From Rahnella aquatilis CIP 78.65 = ATCC 33071 (lineage in GTDB: Bacteria; Pseudomonadota; Gammaproteobacteria; Enterobacterales; Enterobacteriaceae), in contig NC_016818.1 in the NCBI RefSeq assembly GCF_000241955.1, positions 1,116,001 through 1,180,000 of the forward strand: DNA of 64,000 nucleotides. The letters run 5' to 3'. Below are positions 47,078 to 57,703 of the stretch, one piece after another (within the stretch, counting starts at the first letter, position 1; each line of letters opens with the position of its first letter). A model generated the notes under the pieces. It was given only the letters and a program-made list of their open reading frames with translations. It searched no databases and had not been told where the DNA came from. The translations under genes and the position numbers were made by a program.

Positions 47078-49455
47078 AGACGTTAAAACACTGGGAGCTT
47101 GCCGGGCAGGATGAAGCTGGCGTGGATTTGCGTGTCGATGGCAAGCATCTGTTTTCTCTGCGGGTGCTGGAACAGGGTCTGCTTCGCGTATTCATCCAGC
47201 GCAATGGCGAACTGGCGCTGGATCGTACCTGGAGCATCGCGCCGGCCAAGGGTAACGCGTCCCAAAATGATGTGCCGTGGGAAGGTCGTGACCGCCTGAG
47301 CAACGAAGGTTTTTCGTTGCCGGGTTATCAGCTCACTCACGGCGATAACTGTCTGACGCTGACCACTGACGCGCTGCGTGTCACGGTTCATCAGCCGTTG
47401 TGGCTGGCGTGGGAATATAAAAATGAGGCCGGTGTCTGGCTGCCGCTGGTCAAAGATCGTAAAACCGGCGCGTATATGCTCGGTGTGAAAGACGACGCGT
47501 CGGCGCACTATCAGCTGCGCGAGGCACAGGATGGCGTGTACGGGCTCGGCGAAAAAGCCGGTGATCTCAACCGTAGCGGCCGCCGCTTTGAAATGCGTAA
47601 TCTGGATGCGATGGGCTATAACGCTGCCAGCACCGATCCGCTGTATAAGCATATTCCGTTTACGCTGACACGGCGCAATGACGTCAGTTTTGGCGTGTTC
47701 TACGACAATCTCAGCAATGTCTGGCTGGATCTCGGCAATGAACTGGATAATTACCACCTGCCTTATCGCCGTTTCAGTGCGGAAGCGGGCGATCTGGATT
47801 ACTACCTGTTTGTCGGCCCGACATCTCTCGACGTGACCAAAAAGCTGGTGCGCCTGACCGGTAAAACCACCTTTGGCCCGAAATGGAGTCTCGGTTACAG
47901 CGGCTCGACCATGTACTACACCGATGCGCCGGATGCCCAGCAACAGCTGATGAAATTCATCACGTTGTGCCAGCAGCATCAAATCCCCTGCGATTCGTTC
48001 CAGCTTTCATCGGGTTACACCTCAATTGGCAACAAGCGTTACGTCTTTAACTGGAACTACGACAAAGTGCCTGAGCCGGAAGTGATGTCGAAAGCGTTTC
48101 TCGACGCCGGGATCCGTCTGGCGGCAAACATCAAACCTTGCCTGTTGCAGGATCACCCGCAATATGAACAGGTTGCTGAGCAGGGTTTATTTATCCGCGA
48201 CAGCGAAAGCGACGTGCCGGAACGCTCTGTGTTCTGGGATGACGAAGGTTCCCACCTCGATTTCACTCATCCTTCCGCTGTGCGCTGGTGGCAAAAAGGC
48301 GTGACACAACAGCTGCTTGAAAAGGGCATTGGTTCGACGTGGAACGACAATAACGAGTATGAAGTCTGGGACAGCGATGCGCGCTGCCACGGTTTTGGTA
48401 AGTCTATCGCCATCAAACATATCCGTCCGGTGATGCCGCTGCTGATGATGCGTGCGTCGTTTGAAGCGCAGCAAAAATTTGCGCCGGAAACCCGGCCGTA
48501 TCTGATCTCCCGCTCCGGCTGTTCCGGCATGCAGCGTTATGTGCAAACCTGGAGTGGTGACAACCGCACCAGTTGGCAGACGCTGCGCTACAACACCCGC
48601 ATGGGGATTGGCATGAGTCTGTCAGGTTTGTACAACGTCGGGCACGATGTTGGCGGATTCTCGGGGGATAAGCCGGATGCGGAACTCTTTGTCCGCTGGG
48701 TACAAAACGGCGTGATGCATCCGCGTTTCACCATTCACTCCTGGAATGACGATCACACGGTGAATGAGCCGTGGATGTATCCGCAGGTGACGCCGCTTAT
48801 TCGTGATGCCATTCGTCTGCGCTATCGTCTGCTGCCGTATTTCTACACCTTGCTGTGGCAGGCTCATGCGGATGACGAGCCAATGCTGCGCCCGACATTC
48901 CTCGATCACGAGCACGATAAAAATACCTTTGTGGAAACGGATGATTTCCTGATGGGCCGGGATTTACTGGTCGCCAGCGTGGTCGATGAAGGTCAGCGTG
49001 AGCGTCAGGTTTATCTGCCGGATAACGGCATCGGCTGGTGCGATTTCTACACCGGCGAATGGTTTGCGGGCGGGCAGACAATCACACGGGATGCGCCGCT
49101 GGATCGCCTGCCGCTGCTGGTACGCGCCGGTGCTGCATTACCGCAATCCTGTCGTCTGGCACATGTTGATATCCGCAGAGATACGCTGCGTGAATTGCAT
49201 GTGTATCCGGCACCGGGTCAGGCGACATCGTCAGGCATGCTGTTTGAAGATGACGGCGAAAGTCATCGCTGGGAGCAGAATCATGCGCTGTGGCTGAACT
49301 GGGACATCGTCAGTGACAATCAGCGAATCAACATCACGCTGACGCAGCGCGGCGATTTTAAACCGGCGTGGAAAACCCTGGATATGGTGCTGCCGCAAGG
49401 TGAAGCGCGTGAAGTTTGGGTCAATGGCGTGAAGACTAACAGCTATAATCTGTAA
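47074..49455 (+). CDS. Glycoside hydrolase family 31 alpha-glycosidase
   Basis: Retaining alpha-glycosidase of family GH31, 793 aa, cytoplasmic (no signal peptide). N-terminal beta-sandwich, (beta/alpha)8 barrel, C-terminal beta domains. Nucleophile D425 in GSTWNDNNEYEVWD and acid/base D496 in WSGDNRTSW; RISRSG-like YLISRSGCSGMQRY precedes it. The WNDxNE form is the alpha-glucosidase type rather than the xylosidase (YicI) type. ATGA overlap with the transporter. Substrate probably an alpha-linked glucoside imported intact. Confidence 0.92.
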   Translation: MKTLKHWELAGQDEAGVDLRVDGKHLFSLRVLEQGLLRVFIQRNGELALDRTWSIAPAKGNASQNDVPWEGRDRLSNEGFSLPGYQLTHGDNCLTLTTDALRVTVHQPLWLAWEYKNEAGVWLPLVKDRKTGAYMLGVKDDASAHYQLREAQDGVYGLGEKAGDLNRSGRRFEMRNLDAMGYNAASTDPLYKHIPFTLTRRNDVSFGVFYDNLSNVWLDLGNELDNYHLPYRRFSAEAGDLDYYLFVGPTSLDVTKKLVRLTGKTTFGPKWSLGYSGSTMYYTDAPDAQQQLMKFITLCQQHQIPCDSFQLSSGYTSIGNKRYVFNWNYDKVPEPEVMSKAFLDAGIRLAANIKPCLLQDHPQYEQVAEQGLFIRDSESDVPERSVFWDDEGSHLDFTHPSAVRWWQKGVTQQLLEKGIGSTWNDNNEYEVWDSDARCHGFGKSIAIKHIRPVMPLLMMRASFEAQQKFAPETRPYLISRSGCSGMQRYVQTWSGDNRTSWQTLRYNTRMGIGMSLSGLYNVGHDVGGFSGDKPDAELFVRWVQNGVMHPRFTIHSWNDDHTVNEPWMYPQVTPLIRDAIRLRYRLLPYFYTLLWQAHADDEPMLRPTFLDHEHDKNTFVETDDFLMGRDLLVASVVDEGQRERQVYLPDNGIGWCDFYTGEWFAGGQTITRDAPLDRLPLLVRAGAALPQSCRLAHVDIRRDTLRELHVYPAPGQATSSGMLFEDDGESHRWEQNHALWLNWDIVSDNQRINITLTQRGDFKPAWKTLDMVLPQGEAREVWVNGVKTNSYNL

Positions 49456-49467
49456 TCTTTTCAATCA

Positions 49468-49489
49468 CCTCCCCCTGCGAAGGGGGAGG
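49468..49489. terminator. Hairpin between GH31 gene and xseA
   Basis: 8-bp stem CCTCCCCC/GGGGGAGG, 6-base loop, between converging genes; no U-run, so efficiency is doubtful. Confidence 0.45.
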
Positions 49490-49508
49490 ATGAAGGTAAA
49501 CCCAACAC

Positions 49509-50882
49509 TTATTTAACTGCACGTTTCCGCGCTTTCTTCTCCACCACAATCGATTTCACTTCACTTTCAATCCAGCCATCGGCCAGACGCGTTTTCAGTG
49601 TTTCGCCCGGTGCGGTCTGCGTGGTTTTCTTCAGCAATGCCCCTTGTGGCGTGGTGGTCACGCTGTAGCCGCGGGCAAGTGTGGCCAGCGGGCTGACGCT
49701 TTCCAGTTGCGTACAGGCAGTGCCGAAACGCTGGCGGCTCTCTGCCAGCTGAGAAGACATCGCCTGTTGCAGCCGGTATTGCAGTTGCTGAACCCGTTGC
49801 TGGGCGCGGTGAATGCGCGGCTGCGGCTGTTGTTGCGTCAGGCGCTGCTGCAAACGGTCGGTGCGACGCAGCATCTGGCGCAGCTGATTTTGCATCGCCT
49901 CATCCAGACGACGGCGCAATTTGAACAGTGCCGTTTGCTGGCGTGCCAGACGTAAATGCGGATGCTGTTGTTGCAGGCGATGATTCAGACGGGTAAAGCG
50001 TTGTGTCAGCTGTGCGAGGTAATAATCCATCGCCATTTCGAGGCGTTGCTGCTGTGACTGGATCTGGCGCAGCAATTCCAGCTGATTCCGGCTGATCAGT
50101 TCGGCGGCGGCAGACGGCGTCGGGGCGCGTAAATCAGCAACAAAATCGGCAATCGTGACATCGGTTTCGTGACCAACGGCGCTGACGATCGGAATGCGGC
50201 TGGCAAAAATCGCCCGCGCCACGCGCTCATCGTTAAAGCTCCACAAATCTTCCAGCGAACCGCCACCGCGCCCGACAATCAACACATCCACTTCTTCGCG
50301 GGCGTTAGCCAACTGAATGGCGCGGACGATTTGTGCCGGGGCATCCGCGCCCTGAACTGAAGTCGGATAAATAATGACGGGTAACGACGGGTCGCGACGC
50401 TTTAAGACATTTAACACGTCGTGCAATGCGGCACCGCTGGCGGAGGTGATGACACCGACGCATTTGGCCGGCGAGGGCAGCGGCTGTTTAAATTGCGCAT
50501 CAAACAGACCTTCGGTGGCCAGTTGCTGTTTCAGCAAATCGAATTTCTGCTGTAACAGACCGTCGCCCGCTTCCTGCATACTTTCGGCAATCAGCTGATA
50601 ATCGCCGCGCGGTTCGTACAACGTGATGGTCGCACGAACCAAAACCTGCTGACCATTTTGCGGACGGAATGTGGTGCGGCGGTTGGTATTACGGAACATG
50701 GCACATTTGACCTGAGCGCGGTCATCTTTGAGCGTAAAATACCAGTGGCCGGAGGAAGGCTGTGAGAAGTTTGAGATTTCACCGGAGAGCCAGACCTGAC
50801 CCATTTCGTTTTCCAGCAACTGTCGGACCGTCTGATTGAGGCGGCTTACGGTAAAAATAGGAGGCGAAGAAGGTAGCGACAT
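49509..50882 (-). CDS. xseA: Exodeoxyribonuclease VII large subunit
   Basis: Catalytic subunit of ExoVII, a single-strand DNA exonuclease. N-terminal OB fold ([30 protein letters not shown]), catalytic domain ([74 protein letters not shown]), then a long Gln/Arg-rich coiled coil. 457 aa. Divergent from guaB as in E. coli. Confidence 0.97.
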   Translation of the reverse strand: MSLPSSPPIFTVSRLNQTVRQLLENEMGQVWLSGEISNFSQPSSGHWYFTLKDDRAQVKCAMFRNTNRRTTFRPQNGQQVLVRATITLYEPRGDYQLIAESMQEAGDGLLQQKFDLLKQQLATEGLFDAQFKQPLPSPAKCVGVITSASGAALHDVLNVLKRRDPSLPVIIYPTSVQGADAPAQIVRAIQLANAREEVDVLIVGRGGGSLEDLWSFNDERVARAIFASRIPIVSAVGHETDVTIADFVADLRAPTPSAAAELISRNQLELLRQIQSQQQRLEMAMDYYLAQLTQRFTRLNHRLQQQHPHLRLARQQTALFKLRRRLDEAMQNQLRQMLRRTDRLQQRLTQQQPQPRIHRAQQRVQQLQYRLQQAMSSQLAESRQRFGTACTQLESVSPLATLARGYSVTTTPQGALLKKTTQTAPGETLKTRLADGWIESEVKSIVVEKKARKRAVK

Positions 50883-50897
50883 GTGATCCAGATCAAA
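50882..50897. promoter_or_regulatory. CRP site of guaB
   Basis: TGTGATCCAGATCAAA, 14 of 16 positions of the TGTGATCTAGATCACA consensus. It overlaps the xseA start and is centred about 117 bases before the predicted guaB transcription start, the distance reported for CRP control of guaB in E. coli. Confidence 0.65.
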
Positions 50898-50993
50898 TTC
50901 AAAAACAGAGACTTAATCGAACGATACTACATGCCCGCAAAAGGTAATCAAGAAGTTTTTGAAATAGTTCTGGTCGTAATGCCTACTCACCTG

Positions 50994-50999
50994 TATACT
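50994..50999 (+). promoter_or_regulatory. guaB -10 element
   Basis: TATACT followed by a GC-rich discriminator (CCCGCTGC), typical of stringently controlled promoters such as guaB. The -35 match is weak. Confidence 0.5.
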
Positions 51000-51050
51000 C
51001 CCGCTGCAATATTTTATCTTTTCCGCATCCACCTTGGTGAGATATTGCCC

Positions 51051-52517
51051 ATGCTACGTATCGCAAAAGAAGCACTAACGTTCGACGACGTTCTCCTTGT
51101 TCCAGCCCACTCCACAGTTCTGCCCAATACTGCCGACCTCGGTACTCAACTGACCGCTAAAATCCGTCTGAATATCCCTATGCTGTCCGCAGCGATGGAT
51201 ACTGTGACTGAAGCGAATCTGGCGATTGCTCTGGCGCAGGAAGGCGGCCTCGGATTCATTCACAAGAACATGTCTATTGAGCGTCAGGCGGAAGAAGTCC
51301 GTCGCGTGAAGAAGCATGAAAGCGGCGTTGTTGCTGACCCTAAAACGGTCACGCCATCGACGACTTTGCGTCAGGTTAAAGAACTCACTGAAATTAACGG
51401 TTTTGCCGGTTATCCGGTCGTGACGGAAGAAAACGAACTGGTCGGTATTATTACCGGTCGTGACGTGCGCTTCGTCACCGATCTGGAACAGCCTGTCACC
51501 GCGGTCATGACGCCGAAAGAACGTCTGGTCACCGTGAAAGAAGGCGAAGCCCGTGAAGTCGTGCTGCAGAAAATGCACGAAAAACGCGTAGAGAAAGCGC
51601 TGGTGGTTGACGCGCAATTCCATCTCCTCGGTATGATCACCGTCAAAGACTTCCAGAAAGCCGAACGTAAACCTAACGCCTGTAAAGATGAGCAGGGCAG
51701 CCTGCGCGTCGGTGCAGCGGTGGGCGCCGGTGCAGGCAATGAAGAACGTATCGATGCGCTGGTGGCTGCCGGTGTTGATGTTCTGCTGATCGACTCCTCT
51801 CACGGCCACTCCGAAGGCGTTCTGGAACGTATCCGCGCCACCCGCGCAAAATACCCGGATCTGCAAATCATTGGCGGTAACGTGGCGACGGGCGCAGGTG
51901 CGCTGGCACTGGCCAAAGCAGGCGTGAGCGCGGTGAAAGTCGGTATCGGTCCTGGCTCAATCTGTACCACCCGTATCGTGACCGGCGTAGGCGTTCCGCA
52001 AATCACTGCCGTTTCTGACGCGGTTGAAGCGCTGGAAGGCACCGGTATTCCGGTTATCGCTGACGGCGGTATCCGCTTCTCCGGTGACATCGCAAAAGCC
52101 ATTGCTGCGGGCGCAAGCTGTGTGATGGTCGGCGGGATGCTGGCAGGTACTGAAGAATCGCCGGGCGAAATCGAGCTGTATCAGGGCCGTTCGTACAAAT
52201 CTTACCGCGGCATGGGTTCTCTGGGCGCGATGTCCAAAGGTTCTTCTGACCGCTACTTCCAGACTGACAATGCCGCTGACAAACTGGTACCTGAAGGTAT
52301 CGAAGGTCGCGTGGCGTATAAAGGCCGTCTGAAAGAGATCATTCACCAGCAAATGGGCGGTCTGCGCTCCTGTATGGGGCTGACCGGTTGTGCTACCATC
52401 GACGACCTGCGCACCAAGGCGGAGTTTGTCCGCATCAGCGGTGCGGGGATCCAGGAAAGCCACGTACATGACGTGACGATTACCAAAGAGTCGCCGAACT
52501 ACCGCATGGGATCCTGA
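51051..52517 (+). CDS. guaB: IMP dehydrogenase
   Basis: First step from IMP to GMP, producing XMP with NAD. Catalytic cysteine in [12 protein letters not shown]; two CBS domains inserted at about 93-205 ([36 protein letters not shown]); flap with the Arg/Tyr region [11 protein letters not shown]. 488 aa from [19 protein letters not shown], the E. coli start; earlier open frame is promoter DNA. Followed by guaA. Confidence 0.98.
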   Translation: MLRIAKEALTFDDVLLVPAHSTVLPNTADLGTQLTAKIRLNIPMLSAAMDTVTEANLAIALAQEGGLGFIHKNMSIERQAEEVRRVKKHESGVVADPKTVTPSTTLRQVKELTEINGFAGYPVVTEENELVGIITGRDVRFVTDLEQPVTAVMTPKERLVTVKEGEAREVVLQKMHEKRVEKALVVDAQFHLLGMITVKDFQKAERKPNACKDEQGSLRVGAAVGAGAGNEERIDALVAAGVDVLLIDSSHGHSEGVLERIRATRAKYPDLQIIGGNVATGAGALALAKAGVSAVKVGIGPGSICTTRIVTGVGVPQITAVSDAVEALEGTGIPVIADGGIRFSGDIAKAIAAGASCVMVGGMLAGTEESPGEIELYQGRSYKSYRGMGSLGAMSKGSSDRYFQTDNAADKLVPEGIEGRVAYKGRLKEIIHQQMGGLRSCMGLTGCATIDDLRTKAEFVRISGAGIQESHVHDVTITKESPNYRMGS

Positions 52518-52523
52518 TCCTAA

Positions 52524-52556
52524 AGACAGCGAGCTAAAGGCTCGCTGTCTGCTTTT
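52524..52556 (+). terminator. Hairpin between guaB and guaA
   Basis: 11-bp stem AGACAGCGAGC/GCTCGCTGTCT, 5-base loop, then GCTTTTA. Its efficiency sets how much guaA is transcribed from the guaB promoter. Confidence 0.75.
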
Positions 52557-52621
52557 AAGATTGTTAGAAAATTTAACCTGTTGTTTTAACGCTTTTATTG
52601 CTTTCTGGAAAACGCCCCCTC

Positions 52622-54199
52622 ATGAGCGAAAATATTCACAAGCACCGTATCCTGATCCTCGATTTCGGCTCCCAGTACACCCAACTTGTTGCGCGCCGCG
52701 TGCGTGAACTGGGTGTCTATTGCGAACTCTGGGCCTGGGACGTAACCGAAGCCCAAATCCGCGAATTCAACCCGAACGGGATCATCCTGTCCGGCGGCCC
52801 GGAAAGTACCACCGAGCATGACAGCCCGCGTGCACCAGATTATGTTTTCGAAGCCGGTGTTCCGGTTCTCGGCGTCTGCTACGGCATGCAAACCATGGCG
52901 ATGCAGTTAGGCGGCCATGTTGAAGGTTCTAACGAGCGCGAATTTGGTTATGCGCAGGTTGAAGTGCAGACGGAAAGCGCGTTGATCCGCGACATTCAGG
53001 ATGCCCTGAGCGAGAACAACAAACCGCTGCTCGACGTCTGGATGAGCCACGGCGATAAAGTGACGGCCATCCCGTCTGATTTCGTGACCGTTGCCAGCAC
53101 GGATTCCTGCCCGTTTGCCATTATGGCCAACGAAGAAAAACGCTTCTACGGTGTGCAGTTCCACCCGGAAGTGACGCATACCCGTCAGGGCCTGCGTATG
53201 CTCGAACGTTTCATCATGGATATCTGCGAGTGCGAAGCACTGTGGACGCCGGCAAAAATCATTGAAGACGCTGTTGAGCGCCTGCGTGTGCAGATTGGCG
53301 ACGATCATGTGATCCTCGGCCTGTCCGGTGGCGTTGACTCCTCCGTGACCGCCATGCTGCTGCACCGCGCCATCGGTGACCGTCTGACGTGCGTGTTCGT
53401 CGATAACGGTCTGCTGCGTCTGAACGAAGCGGATCAGGTGCTGGAAATGTTCGGTGACCGTTTCGGTCTGAACATCGTTCACGTCGCTGCGGAAGAGCGC
53501 TTCCTGTCTGCGCTGGCGGGCGTTGATGAGCCGGAAGCCAAACGTAAAATCATCGGTCGCGTCTTTGTTGAAGTGTTCGACGAAGAAGCCTGTAAGCAGG
53601 AAGAAGTGAAATGGCTGGCGCAGGGCACCATCTACCCTGATGTGATCGAATCCGCGGCCTCTGCTACCGGCAAAGCGCATGTGATCAAATCACACCACAA
53701 CGTGGGCGGCCTGCCGAAAGAAATGAAACTGGGTCTGGTTGAGCCGCTGAAAGAGCTGTTCAAAGACGAAGTACGTAAAATCGGTCTGGAACTCGGCCTG
53801 CCATACGATATGCTTTACCGTCACCCGTTCCCGGGGCCGGGTCTGGGCGTTCGCGTGCTGGGCGAAGTGAAGAAAGAGTACTGCGACCTGCTGCGTCGCG
53901 CCGATGCTATCTTCATCGAAGAACTGCATAAAGCTGACCTGTACAATAAAGTCAGCCAGGCCTTCACCGTCTTCCTGCCCGTCCGCTCTGTTGGCGTGAT
54001 GGGCGATGGTCGTAAATACGACTGGGTCGTCTCCCTGCGTGCCGTCGAAACCATCGACTTTATGACCGCGCACTGGGCACACCTGCCGTATGATTTCCTT
54101 GGCCGCTGCTCCAACCGCATCATCAACGAAGTCGACGGCATTTCCCGCGTTGTCTATGACATCTCGGGCAAGCCACCGGCGACGATTGAGTGGGAGTGA
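52622..54199 (+). CDS. guaA: GMP synthase (glutamine-hydrolysing)
   Basis: Converts XMP to GMP. Class I glutamine amidotransferase domain with C86 (GVCYGMQ) and the FHPEVTH histidine/glutamate; ATP-pyrophosphatase P-loop LSGGVDSSV; dimerisation domain at the end with PPATIEWE. 525 aa. Start [10 protein letters not shown] aligned with E. coli; no strong ribosome site, which suggests partial coupling to upstream transcription/translation. Confidence 0.98.
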   Translation: MSENIHKHRILILDFGSQYTQLVARRVRELGVYCELWAWDVTEAQIREFNPNGIILSGGPESTTEHDSPRAPDYVFEAGVPVLGVCYGMQTMAMQLGGHVEGSNEREFGYAQVEVQTESALIRDIQDALSENNKPLLDVWMSHGDKVTAIPSDFVTVASTDSCPFAIMANEEKRFYGVQFHPEVTHTRQGLRMLERFIMDICECEALWTPAKIIEDAVERLRVQIGDDHVILGLSGGVDSSVTAMLLHRAIGDRLTCVFVDNGLLRLNEADQVLEMFGDRFGLNIVHVAAEERFLSALAGVDEPEAKRKIIGRVFVEVFDEEACKQEEVKWLAQGTIYPDVIESAASATGKAHVIKSHHNVGGLPKEMKLGLVEPLKELFKDEVRKIGLELGLPYDMLYRHPFPGPGLGVRVLGEVKKEYCDLLRRADAIFIEELHKADLYNKVSQAFTVFLPVRSVGVMGDGRKYDWVVSLRAVETIDFMTAHWAHLPYDFLGRCSNRIINEVDGISRVVYDISGKPPATIEWE

Positions 54200-54246
54200 T
54201 TTCGCGTCTGGCAACAGCCTGTACGTATAAGCAGTAAATTACTTCT

Positions 54247-54272
54247 AAGCCCGCATCACTGCGGGCTTTTTG
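54247..54272 (+). terminator. guaA terminator
   Basis: AAGCCCGC/GCGGGCTT stem, 6-base loop, TTTTT. Confidence 0.88.
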
Positions 54273-54454
54273 ATATCAGCCAGGATATCAAAAAGCCGTT
54301 TTCAGCTTTATCATGTGATTCTTTCCATCGTTTATTCAACTGTGCCTGTACTATCTTAACCGGTGGTGCAAAACGACGCAGTGCTAATGGACGACGGATA
54401 TCTATCGTAAAGGTCGTCGTACTCACTCTTATATTCAGGCCTTATAGTTTCTCT

Positions 54455-55789
54455 ATGGAATCGAACCCTCACGCACCGTTGGCCAGTTTTATTGATCTCA
54501 TGATGGATGCTGTTTTTGCGGTTGATGCCCATGCCAATATCGTTTTTGCGAGCGCATCATGCGAACGTATTTTTGGCTATACGCCGAAAGAAATGATCGG
54601 CAAAAACATGTTTGACATGATGCTGCCTGAAGATCGGGAAATAACCCGAAACTCGGTGGTGGGGATCATGTCTGGCAATCCGCAGTTTCATTTTGAGAAC
54701 CGTTACATTCATAAGAATGGACACGTCGTCAACATCATGTGGACAGCTCGTTGGTCACCGGCCGATCAATTGCGCATTGGTGTTGCCCGTGATATTACCG
54801 AACGCAAACGATCCGAATTGTTGCAGTCAGCGCTTTATTCTATTTCTGAAGCTGCACATACCGCCGAAGATTTACTCAAGTTATTCCAGCGCATTCATGA
54901 GATCGTCGGCACGTTGCTGCCCGTCGATAATTTCTCGGTGACGCTCTACGATGATGAAACCGGTAAACTTAGCTTCCCTTATCATGTGGATCAGTTTCTG
55001 CCGAGGCCAGATCCCTTTACCCTGATCCCAGGTACGTTCTACGCAGAGATTATTCATACCGGTCTCCCGCTGCTGCTGACACCTGAAACGATAGTTGCCC
55101 GCATCGAAGAACTGCGTGTCTCTTTTGGCATGAATCCGTTCTGCTGGCTGGGTGTTCCGCTCAAGTCGCACAAGGGCACGATTGGCGTGCTTATGGTCAA
55201 AAGCTACCCAGGTGGTGTGCGCTACAACGAACAGGATCAGGAGTTACTGCAGTTCGTTTCGACTCAAATTGCGACTGTCATTGAGCGTCAGCAAATGCAG
55301 GCCCGGCTGCAGTATATGGCGCAGTATGATCCCCTGACCGACCTCCCGAACCGTGGTTTTTTGCATGACCGCCTGAAAGTCGCGCTCTCAACAGCACGTC
55401 GGGAGCAAAGTCAGTTGTCTCTGTTGTACATTGATCTCGATAAATTTAAACAGGTTAACGATACGCTTGGCCATGGTATTGGAGATTTACTGCTGCGAGG
55501 GGCCGCTGCGCGCCTGAAGTTGTGCGCGCGCGAATCGGACACCGTCGCTCGGGTCGGCGGCGATGAGTTTGTGGTTTTGCTCCAGGGGGCTTCATTAGCC
55601 GAGTGTGCTCTGGTAGCAGAAAGAATCCGTGACGCTTTCAATTCTCCTTTTACCCTGGAAGACCACAGTTTGACCATCACGCCCAGTATCGGAATCGCAC
55701 TCTATCCGGAGCATGGTAACGATGAACGTCAGCTTCTCGAATATGCCGACAACGCCATGTATTTAGCCAAAAACGGCAAAGAGCATTGA
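54455..55789 (+). CDS. PAS-GAF diguanylate cyclase
   Basis: Makes the second messenger c-di-GMP. PAS domain (about 10-115, ends GVARDITERK), GAF domain (about 130-280), GGDEF domain (about 285-444). The active-site motif G368-GDEF is intact and an inhibitory I-site RESD (359-362) sits five residues before it, so product inhibition is expected. No EAL domain and no membrane segment, so it is cytosolic. Neither ligand of PAS nor GAF can be named. It is a single gene with its own terminator. Confidence 0.93.
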   Translation: MESNPHAPLASFIDLMMDAVFAVDAHANIVFASASCERIFGYTPKEMIGKNMFDMMLPEDREITRNSVVGIMSGNPQFHFENRYIHKNGHVVNIMWTARWSPADQLRIGVARDITERKRSELLQSALYSISEAAHTAEDLLKLFQRIHEIVGTLLPVDNFSVTLYDDETGKLSFPYHVDQFLPRPDPFTLIPGTFYAEIIHTGLPLLLTPETIVARIEELRVSFGMNPFCWLGVPLKSHKGTIGVLMVKSYPGGVRYNEQDQELLQFVSTQIATVIERQQMQARLQYMAQYDPLTDLPNRGFLHDRLKVALSTARREQSQLSLLYIDLDKFKQVNDTLGHGIGDLLLRGAAARLKLCARESDTVARVGGDEFVVLLQGASLAECALVAERIRDAFNSPFTLEDHSLTITPSIGIALYPEHGNDERQLLEYADNAMYLAKNGKEH

Positions 55790-55845
55790 GAAAATAACGA
55801 TTAAATGGGAATAGGTTTTAGCGAAATCTGAGGCTGAATGCCCGT

Positions 55846-55885
55846 AAAAACGCCAGTGCGATCGTAAGATCCACTGGCGTTTTTT
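55846..55885. terminator. Bidirectional terminator, DGC / oxidoreductase
   Basis: AAAAACGCCAGTG / CACTGGCGTTTTT, 13-base loop, with A-run and T-run either side of converging genes. Confidence 0.88.
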
Positions 55886-55908
55886 ATGCCTGAAATCCTC
55901 TCAGGACG

Positions 55909-56682
55909 TTATTTCAGATGCGCCGCAAACCCGCTTTTCTCCGGCGTAATTTCCGGTTTCAATATCAGTGACGGAATAGCGTAATCGCCGCCATTTTGCT
56001 GGCGAAATGAAATGGGCGTGGTGCTTTCTACTGTATCCAGCCGGTGAGCCATCTCCCTGCAAATTTGCGCGTAGCGGGTCTCATCCATGCGTCCGGTGCG
56101 GTAAAACACCAGTGGCGGCAGCACGGTAAAGCCCGGATAATGCAGGATGCCGTGGTGGATCGGGAACAACAGGTCGTCGATCGGGCCGTTAATCCCACGC
56201 GCACTGTAATGCGGTTCCCAGCCGCCGGTGGTGACCATCAGCATGGCGCGTTTACCGGCCATTTTGCCCTCCCCGTAACGGTCGCCCCAGTGCGTGTCGG
56301 AATGCTCACCGACACCATAGGCCAATCCATAAGCATAAACACGTTCAACCCAGCCTTTCATAATGGCAGGCATTGAAAACCACCACAGCGGGAACTGAAA
56401 TATCACGGTATCCGCCCACTGTAATTTTTCCTGCTCGGCGGCAATGTCATCGCTTTGCGTACCATTTTTGTAAGCGCGCTGTGAATCCTGCGAAGGGTGA
56501 AAAGGCCCCGGCGACGGTTCGGTGTTATCTCCCGCATCCAGCGCGGCTTTCCATTGCATGGCATACAAATCCGAAATCTGCACATTGTGCCCGGTGGCCT
56601 GCAAATGACTGACCGCAAAATCTTTCAGCGAGCCGTTCAGCGATTGCGATTCGGGATGGGCATAGACGATCAATACATTCAT
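55909..56682 (-). CDS. NAD(P)H dehydrogenase (quinone), flavodoxin fold
   Basis: FMN/FAD-dependent reductase of the NQO1/MdaB-like family (257 aa). MNVLIVYAHPESQSLNGSLKD start, FQFPLWWFSMPAIMKGWVERV flavin loop, and VTTGGWEPHYSARG near residue 150 are typical. GGAG precedes the ATG; a further 60 codons of open frame run into the divergent promoter region and are not used. Divergently arranged with a LysR gene that probably controls it. Confidence 0.9.
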   Translation of the reverse strand: MNVLIVYAHPESQSLNGSLKDFAVSHLQATGHNVQISDLYAMQWKAALDAGDNTEPSPGPFHPSQDSQRAYKNGTQSDDIAAEQEKLQWADTVIFQFPLWWFSMPAIMKGWVERVYAYGLAYGVGEHSDTHWGDRYGEGKMAGKRAMLMVTTGGWEPHYSARGINGPIDDLLFPIHHGILHYPGFTVLPPLVFYRTGRMDETRYAQICREMAHRLDTVESTTPISFRQQNGGDYAIPSLILKPEITPEKSGFAAHLK

Positions 56683-56766
56683 GACGAAATCTCCGTTAAG
56701 TGTCAAAGCAGAGTAGGTTGTCGTCAGGTATAGTTGAAATGAATTGATCATATAGCAGGTATAGCA

Positions 56767-57660
56767 ATGAGTAATTTCGGTCGTCTGGATCTCAATCTGT
56801 TGCTGACGCTGGATGTTTTGCTGACCGAGCAAAATGTCACGCGGGCGGCGCAGCGCCGTCATCTTTCACAACCTTCAGTCAGCGTGCAGCTCGCTAAGTT
56901 GCGGGAATTTTTTGATGATCCGTTGCTGCTGCCGGGGCCACGGGGAATGCGTCCGACGGCGCGAGCAGACGAATTGCGGGAACCGCTGCGGCAGGCACTG
57001 GCCGCGCTGGAACTGGCCGTGTCTGCGGGTGAAGTGTTTGACCCCGCGACGGCAAAGAATACCTGGAGTCTGGGTGCGGCAGATTATGGTGAATCGACCA
57101 TTGTGCTACCCGCGTTACGGGCATTGCGTATCGCCGCACCTTCTGCACGGCTGGCTATATTTGAAACTTCCCCTGCGCGGATTATCCGCAAAATGGAACA
57201 GGGTGAGTTAGATCTGGCGTTTCATACCTCGGAGGCTGTCGTGAACGGGTTGCACAGCAGATTAATGTTTGCCGAGCGCTACGTGCTGGTCAGCCGCAAA
57301 GGACATCCGCAAATCAATAGGCCGGTAACGCTGGCAGAATTCTGCGCGCTGGAGCATGTGATGGTTTCACCCGATGGCGGCGGATTTTATGGATATACCG
57401 ACACCGCGCTGGCGGCGGCGGGTTTATCACGGCGTGTGGTACTGTCAGTGCCGCATTTTCTGTTTGTGCTTCAGGTGCTGATGACCACGGATCTGGTGGC
57501 GATGTTGCCCGAACGTTTAGTACGGGGAAACCCTGCTTTGCAGATAACCGACGCCCCGCTGGATGTGCCAGGGTTTGAAATGTTTATGGTGTGGCATGAA
57601 CGTGCGCACCGTGACCCGGCGCATCAGTGGTTACGGGAATTTATCGCTGATGCAGTCTGA
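56767..57660 (+). CDS. LysR-family regulator
   Basis: Transcription factor with the N-terminal LysR helix-turn-helix (LDLNLLLTLDVLLTEQNVTRAAQRRHLSQPSVSVQLAKLREFF) and a two-lobed effector domain. 297 aa. Of the NodD/NahR-like type by the FxDPLLLP-like start (FDDPLLLPGPRGMRPT). 84 bases separate it from the divergent oxidoreductase gene, which suggests joint control; the effector may be a quinone or aromatic compound. Confidence 0.92.
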   Translation: MSNFGRLDLNLLLTLDVLLTEQNVTRAAQRRHLSQPSVSVQLAKLREFFDDPLLLPGPRGMRPTARADELREPLRQALAALELAVSAGEVFDPATAKNTWSLGAADYGESTIVLPALRALRIAAPSARLAIFETSPARIIRKMEQGELDLAFHTSEAVVNGLHSRLMFAERYVLVSRKGHPQINRPVTLAEFCALEHVMVSPDGGGFYGYTDTALAAAGLSRRVVLSVPHFLFVLQVLMTTDLVAMLPERLVRGNPALQITDAPLDVPGFEMFMVWHERAHRDPAHQWLREFIADAV

Positions 57661-57677
57661 AGGTTTATCATTCCCGG

Positions 57678-57703
57678 TAAACAAAAAAGGCAGCCCTCTG
57701 GCT
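57678..57703 (+). repeat. Left copy of 33-bp direct repeat (split)
   Basis: First 26 bases of a 33-bp repeat; the remaining 7 bases are at 57859-57865, after the MITE and its target duplication. Rejoined, it is identical to 58551-58583. It forms the hairpin GGCAGCC-ctct-GGCTGCC with a U-run on the minus strand, so it was the hicB-side terminator before insertion. Confidence 0.85.

Noticed and set aside
49468-49489. G/C-run hairpin as a REP/BIME element
   Set aside because: No REP consensus and no second copy in the window; more simply a weak terminator between converging genes.
50883-51050. 56-codon extension of GuaB
   Set aside because: It contains the CRP site, -10 element and leader; the E. 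coli start matches the ATG at 51051.
56683-56862. 60-codon extension of the NAD(P)H dehydrogenase
   Set aside because: It would cross the divergent promoter region and enter the LysR gene; flavodoxin folds begin at MNVLIVYAHP.
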